A stretch of 7,802 nt of DNA, taken from contig JAZKSG010000047.1 of NCBI GenBank assembly GCA_036626215.1, forward strand, positions 1 through 7,802, in the 5' to 3' direction. Source of the DNA: JAZKSG01 sp036626215 (lineage in GTDB: Archaea > Thermoplasmatota > E2 > DHVEG-1). Numbering within the stretch: the stretch's first letter is position 1; every line of letters starts with the position of its first letter. Shown here piece after piece: positions 5,348 to 7,802 of this stretch. Made by a program: the position numbers and the translations under genes. Under the pieces are notes generated by a model. The model searched no databases. It was not told the DNA's origin and saw only the letters and a program-made list of their open reading frames with translations.

Positions 5348-6382
5348 ATGTTTTGTGTTGAATGCGGTAAAAAAAACTCTGTTTTCAAAGAGGGCTTATG
5401 TGTAGAATGCTATCTTAAAAAACATCAGTTTACAGAAGGCCCAAAATATTTTGATATGCCTTTTTGTCCGCATTGCGGCTCTATTAAGTATAAAAACACT
5501 TGGACACATGATACTTTTTCAGATGTTTTAAAACGTTATGTTAATTTTTTCTTCAATTTTAGTAAAGAACTTAGCCGTGTAGATATTGATACTGATTGTA
5601 TAGAAGAGAAAGAACTAATCCGGTGTAAGATATATATAACTGGTTTGGTTGAAAACGTCGAAATATCAGAAAACCATGAGGTTTTAGTCCGCCTAAAAAA
5701 CGATGTATGTGATGCATGCAGTAAACGTTTTGGGGGATACCATGAAGCTATAATCCAAGTTAGAGCTGAAGAAAGAGATTTAAACTCTGATGAATTAGAC
5801 AGAATTGTTTTTTCAGTTGAAAAAATGATAAATGATATGCAGGCGAGAGGAAACAGAGAAGCATTCATATCTGAGATGGGTGAAGAACATGGAGGATTTG
5901 ATTTTTTTATAAGTGATAGAGAGGCAGCATCGGCTATAGTTAGAAATCTACAGGATCAATTTGGCGGCAAAATCAAAAAATCCTCAAAAAATACAGGTAT
6001 GGAAGATGGACAACAAGTATACAGAATGACATATCTACTAAGAATCCCCTCTTTTAAGAAGGATGATTATGTTACAAGTGGTAAAAGTCTTTACCGTATA
6101 CTATCTGTTTCTAAAAATAAAGTTCAACTCTTTGATTTATCGAATTGGGAGAAAAAAGTTTTAGACATAGATAAAAGCGGAGAGCTAGAAGTCATCGGTG
6201 GAAAAGAAATTGAGCAAGAAATGATTGTTGTAAGTCAAAACAAAGACGAAATACAGGTTATGGATCAGGAGAACTATGGAACTGTTTCAATACGTAAACC
6301 CAAACATATTAAGGTTACATCTGATACTGTTGTTGTTGTAAAAACCAAAGATCATTTTTTCTTGTTGCCTGAAGAAAATTAG
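5348..6382 (+). CDS. nmd3: Archaeal NMD3-family 60S/50S ribosome factor
   Basis: I take ATG 5348 as the start (344 residues). The open frame could begin at TTG 5339, but archaeal NMD3 proteins normally begin MFCVECG, and the TTG has no SD. The N-terminal zinc region holds C3-x2-C6, C18-x2-C21 and C40-x2-C43. A further pair, C121-x2-C124, is followed by the family hallmark KRFGGYHEAIIQVRAEER (127-144). A helical segment (about 145-205, starting DELDRIVFSVEKMINDM) precedes an LRIPSFKKDDYVTSGKSLYRI region (from about 221), which resembles the beta-barrel eIF5A-like part of NMD3. Eukaryotic NMD3 is longer because it adds nuclear export and import signals; those are absent here, as in other archaea. 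In eukaryotes NMD3 binds the large subunit and takes part in its export and final maturation. The archaeal role is less certain, probably large-subunit assembly or keeping subunits apart. The gene stands alone, with its own promoter and a T-run terminator. Confidence 0.93.
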   Translation: MFCVECGKKNSVFKEGLCVECYLKKHQFTEGPKYFDMPFCPHCGSIKYKNTWTHDTFSDVLKRYVNFFFNFSKELSRVDIDTDCIEEKELIRCKIYITGLVENVEISENHEVLVRLKNDVCDACSKRFGGYHEAIIQVRAEERDLNSDELDRIVFSVEKMINDMQARGNREAFISEMGEEHGGFDFFISDREAASAIVRNLQDQFGGKIKKSSKNTGMEDGQQVYRMTYLLRIPSFKKDDYVTSGKSLYRILSVSKNKVQLFDLSNWEKKVLDIDKSGELEVIGGKEIEQEMIVVSQNKDEIQVMDQENYGTVSIRKPKHIKVTSDTVVVVKTKDHFFLLPEEN

Positions 6383-6394
6383 GACATAAATTCC

Positions 6395-6412
6395 TTTTTT
6401 TATCGATTTTTT
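6395..6412 (+). terminator. Poly-T terminator of nmd3
   Basis: Runs of seven T (6395-6401) and six T (6407-6412) begin 12 bases after the nmd3 stop codon, without a hairpin. This pattern is typical of archaeal termination. Confidence 0.55.
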
Positions 6413-6441
6413 CAATATTTTTGATAAATAAACCGTTATTC

Positions 6442-6449
6442 TTTTAAAC
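6442..6449 (+). promoter_or_regulatory. Candidate TATA element of the DUF4870 gene
   Basis: TTTTAAAC lies about 62 bases before the ATG at 6507. It would start transcription near 6471 and leave a leader of about 36 bases that includes the SD at 6488-6497. It follows the nmd3 terminator, so this gene probably has its own transcript. Confidence 0.35.
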
Positions 6450-6452
6450 TAT

Positions 6453-6473
6453 CTTTGCATGAACTGCACAAAG
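6453..6473. repeat. Short interrupted inverted repeat before the DUF4870 gene
   Basis: CTTTG at 6453-6457 and CAAAG at 6469-6473 are perfect complements 11 bases apart. An inner GCA/TGC pair offers an alternative small hairpin. The element lies between the candidate TATA box and the SD, about where transcription would begin. It may be an operator or chance. Confidence 0.2.
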
Positions 6474-6487
6474 AAATAAAATAATTT

Positions 6488-6497
6488 GAGGAGTGAT
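6488..6497 (+). promoter_or_regulatory. Shine-Dalgarno site that fixes the DUF4870 start
   Basis: GAGGAGTGAT lies 9 bases before ATG 6507. The upstream in-frame TTG at 6486 overlaps this SD and so cannot be the start it serves. This sets the start at 6507. Confidence 0.75.
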
Positions 6498-6506
6498 TTG
6501 TTTAAT

Positions 6507-6878
6507 ATGGCTAAAACATCAATGAATTTAGATGAAAACGTAGCGAGTGCCTTATGTTATGTTTTAACATGGTTGACTGGAATAATTTTTTATCTGATGG
6601 AAAAGGAGAACAAAACTGTCCGTTTCCATGCGATGCAATCAATATTAACGTTTTTACCACTTACTATATTGGGCTATATATTTCAGGGAATTTTAGGCGT
6701 ATCTCATTCAACCGTTTATGGTTATTCTTATGCCACACATTTCACTCCGTTTTATTACATTGGTATATTAATCTATTTAATTATGCTCGTTCTCTGGTTA
6801 GTGCTTATTTTTAAAGCGTACCAGGGAGAAAAATTTAAGCTACCTGTAATAGGAGACATCGCTGAAAATCACGTCTAA
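6507..6878 (+). CDS. DUF4870 / Tic20-like small membrane protein
   Basis: The protein is 123 residues from ATG 6507; a longer reading from TTG 6486 would translate the SD itself and is rejected. Three membrane segments lie at about 14-32, 44-66 and 82-104. The first loop carries EKENKTVRFHAMQSI (32-46), the most recognisable signature of the DUF4870/Tic20-like family. The tail KAYQGEKFKLPVIGDIAE (103-120) is the second, and the length is typical. Family members are widespread in bacteria and archaea, and no biochemical role is established. The resemblance to chloroplast Tic20, a protein-import component, is remote and should not be read as function. The N-terminus (MAKTSMNLDENVASALCY) has no cleavable signal, so the first helix is probably a permanent anchor. 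The gene follows nmd3 by 124 bases after a T-run terminator and converges on gatD, so it appears to be a single-gene unit. Confidence 0.87.
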   Translation: MAKTSMNLDENVASALCYVLTWLTGIIFYLMEKENKTVRFHAMQSILTFLPLTILGYIFQGILGVSHSTVYGYSYATHFTPFYYIGILIYLIMLVLWLVLIFKAYQGEKFKLPVIGDIAENHV

Positions 6879-6887
6879 TCTCTTCTC

Positions 6888-6904
6888 TTTTTTACTATTT
6901 TTTT
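6888..6904 (+). terminator. Poly-T terminator of the DUF4870 gene
   Basis: Two T runs (6888-6893 and 6898-6904) start 10 bases after the DUF4870 stop codon, without a hairpin. The second touches the stop codon of the convergent gatD. Confidence 0.55.
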
Positions 6905-7802
6905 AAAAAAATAAACTGTTTTCAGATCGTTTGGTTATCTCTCCAGATATATTTTTTTTCATAAGTTTTTCTACTTCATCACGGTTTCTTCCCTGTGATA
7001 GACTCCACATCAGTTTTACATAGGCAGTCTCTGGAATCATATCTTCACAGGGTATTACGCCTGCTCTGATAAGATCTCTGCCGTTGGAATAAACATTCAT
7101 GTTTACTCTTCCAAAAAAACATTGTGACGCCATGGCGAAAACCATGTCTTTTTTTTCTGTGAGTTGTTTAATTCTATCAATGGTTTTATGAGGAATATGT
7201 CCTAATCCTGTACCTATTAATAATAATCCTTTTTTCTCAGGTATATCCTCTGGTTGAAGTCCAGGGTATGAGTAAACTATTCCGATATCGGTTTCTAGTT
7301 TTTTATCAATCTTTGTCTCTCCTTCTGTTTTTCTTTTGTAGTCTTCAGTCATCTCTATTTCTCCTTTTTCAATTGTTCCAAGAGGTCTGTCGTTAACAGT
7401 TTTAAACGCGTCACGACGGGAAGTATGGAATTTCCTAACTTTGTTTCCTCTATGGATATATGTTTTTTTATCTGACATGTTTGCATGCATAGCTACTACG
7501 ATTTCGCCGATATCTGAGTTAGAAGCCACGTTTACAGCATCTGTAAGGTTTTGTACAGCATCAGAACTGGGTCTATCGCTACTGCGTTGGGCTCCTACTA
7601 AAACTACGGGGCCAGATAAATCTTTCAACATAAAAGAGAGAGCCGCGGCAGTATAACCCATTGTATCTGTGCCATGAGGAATTACTACTCCTTGAGCTCC
7701 ATTGTTTAATTCGTCTGCTACCATCTCAGCAAGCTTCTGCCAATAACTTGGTTCCATATCTTCACTCAAAATCTGAAATGCAACCCGAGCTTTGATGTTA
7801 CA
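6903..7802 (-). CDS. gatD: Glutamyl-tRNA(Gln) amidotransferase subunit D, 5' end outside the window
   Basis: This is the last 299 residues of GatD. The frame is open to the right edge, so the start is not in the window; the TTG at 7767-7769 is only an internal Leu codon. Family members are about 420-440 residues, so roughly 130 N-terminal residues are missing, including the small N-terminal domain and the first catalytic Thr loop. What is visible is the asparaginase-type amidase domain: LSEDMEP, then HGTDTMGYT (visible residues 43-51, with the catalytic Thr-Asp), VLVGAQRSSDRPSSDA, and HRGNKVRKFHTSRRDAF with the expected catalytic Lys. These are GatD rather than free L-asparaginase features. 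With GatE, the tRNA-binding kinase subunit, GatD supplies ammonia from Gln to turn Glu-tRNA(Gln) into Gln-tRNA(Gln). GatDE is found only in archaea, so this is the best taxonomic marker here. gatE is not visible. On the minus strand a run of seven T encodes the final Phe-Phe and runs into the stop codon. Confidence 0.95.
   Translation of the reverse strand, partial: CNIKARVAFQILSEDMEPSYWQKLAEMVADELNNGAQGVVIPHGTDTMGYTAAALSFMLKDLSGPVVLVGAQRSSDRPSSDAVQNLTDAVNVASNSDIGEIVVAMHANMSDKKTYIHRGNKVRKFHTSRRDAFKTVNDRPLGTIEKGEIEMTEDYKRKTEGETKIDKKLETDIGIVYSYPGLQPEDIPEKKGLLLIGTGLGHIPHKTIDRIKQLTEKKDMVFAMASQCFFGRVNMNVYSNGRDLIRAGVIPCEDMIPETAYVKLMWSLSQGRNRDEVEKLMKKNISGEITKRSENSLFF

Noticed and set aside
5536..5868. 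110-codon minus-strand frame inside nmd3
   Set aside because: It is antisense to conserved NMD3 residues. Its Ser/Leu-rich composition is what the opposite strand of a Lys/Glu/Asp-rich gene yields.
6459..6479. Six-codon upstream frame (ATG to TAA) before the DUF4870 gene, a possible leader peptide
   Set aside because: It has no SD, and it probably begins upstream of the predicted transcript start.
7767..7769. TTG as a start codon for a 288-residue asparaginase
   Set aside because: The frame continues without a stop to the window edge with GatD-like residues, and the N-terminal catalytic Thr loop would be missing, so the gene is cut by the window rather than short.
1..7802. CRISPR array, insertion sequence, tRNA or rRNA gene, defence or toxin-antitoxin cluster
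   Set aside because: I saw no spaced direct repeats, transposase motifs, terminal inverted repeats, tRNA-like CCA or T-loop patterns, or toxin or nuclease signatures on either strand.

Overview
The window comes from an AT-rich archaeon, most likely a euryarchaeote in the broad sense. A Thermoplasmata-like lineage is my guess and is not proven. The archaeal assignment rests on three genes: an archaeal-type NMD3, a GatD (the archaeal Glu-tRNA(Gln) amidotransferase subunit) and a fused ThiD-ThiN thiamine protein. It is supported by gene ends marked by poly-T runs without hairpins, and by several genes that have a TATA-like element about 25-35 bases before the start codon and no Shine-Dalgarno (SD) sequence.

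Layout. Positions 40-192 (+) hold a 50-residue cysteine-containing protein with a strong SD. It converges on thiDN (226-1575, -), a bifunctional HMP-P kinase/thiamine-phosphate synthase. A 105-base divergent intergenic region separates thiDN from the iorA-iorB operon (1681-4161, +), which encodes indolepyruvate:ferredoxin oxidoreductase. An EamA-family membrane transporter follows on the same strand (4203-5093). A 46-residue zinc-ribbon protein lies on the minus strand (5105-5245). It is divergent from nmd3 (5348-6382, +), whose best start is an ATG inside the longest open frame. A DUF4870/Tic20-like three-helix membrane protein follows (6507-6878, +), also with a start inside the longest frame. 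The window ends in the C-terminal two-thirds of gatD (6903-7802, -), which runs off the right edge.

How the genes work together. ThiDN makes thiamine phosphate, the precursor of thiamine pyrophosphate (TPP), and IorA is a TPP enzyme. The two are transcribed divergently from one short region that contains a single TATA-like element readable in both directions, so co-regulation is plausible. IorAB oxidises aryl pyruvates made from aromatic amino acids and reduces ferredoxin, which points to peptide or amino-acid fermentation or salvage. The neighbouring EamA carrier may move a related metabolite, but only position suggests this. NMD3 and GatD are translation-related housekeeping genes.

I looked for an undescribed multi-gene system (defence, mobile element, CRISPR, repeat array) and found none. 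The least explained items are the two very small cysteine-rich proteins and the divergent promoter regions. No tRNA, rRNA or insertion sequence was recognised, and no stretch longer than 300 bases lacks a gene.
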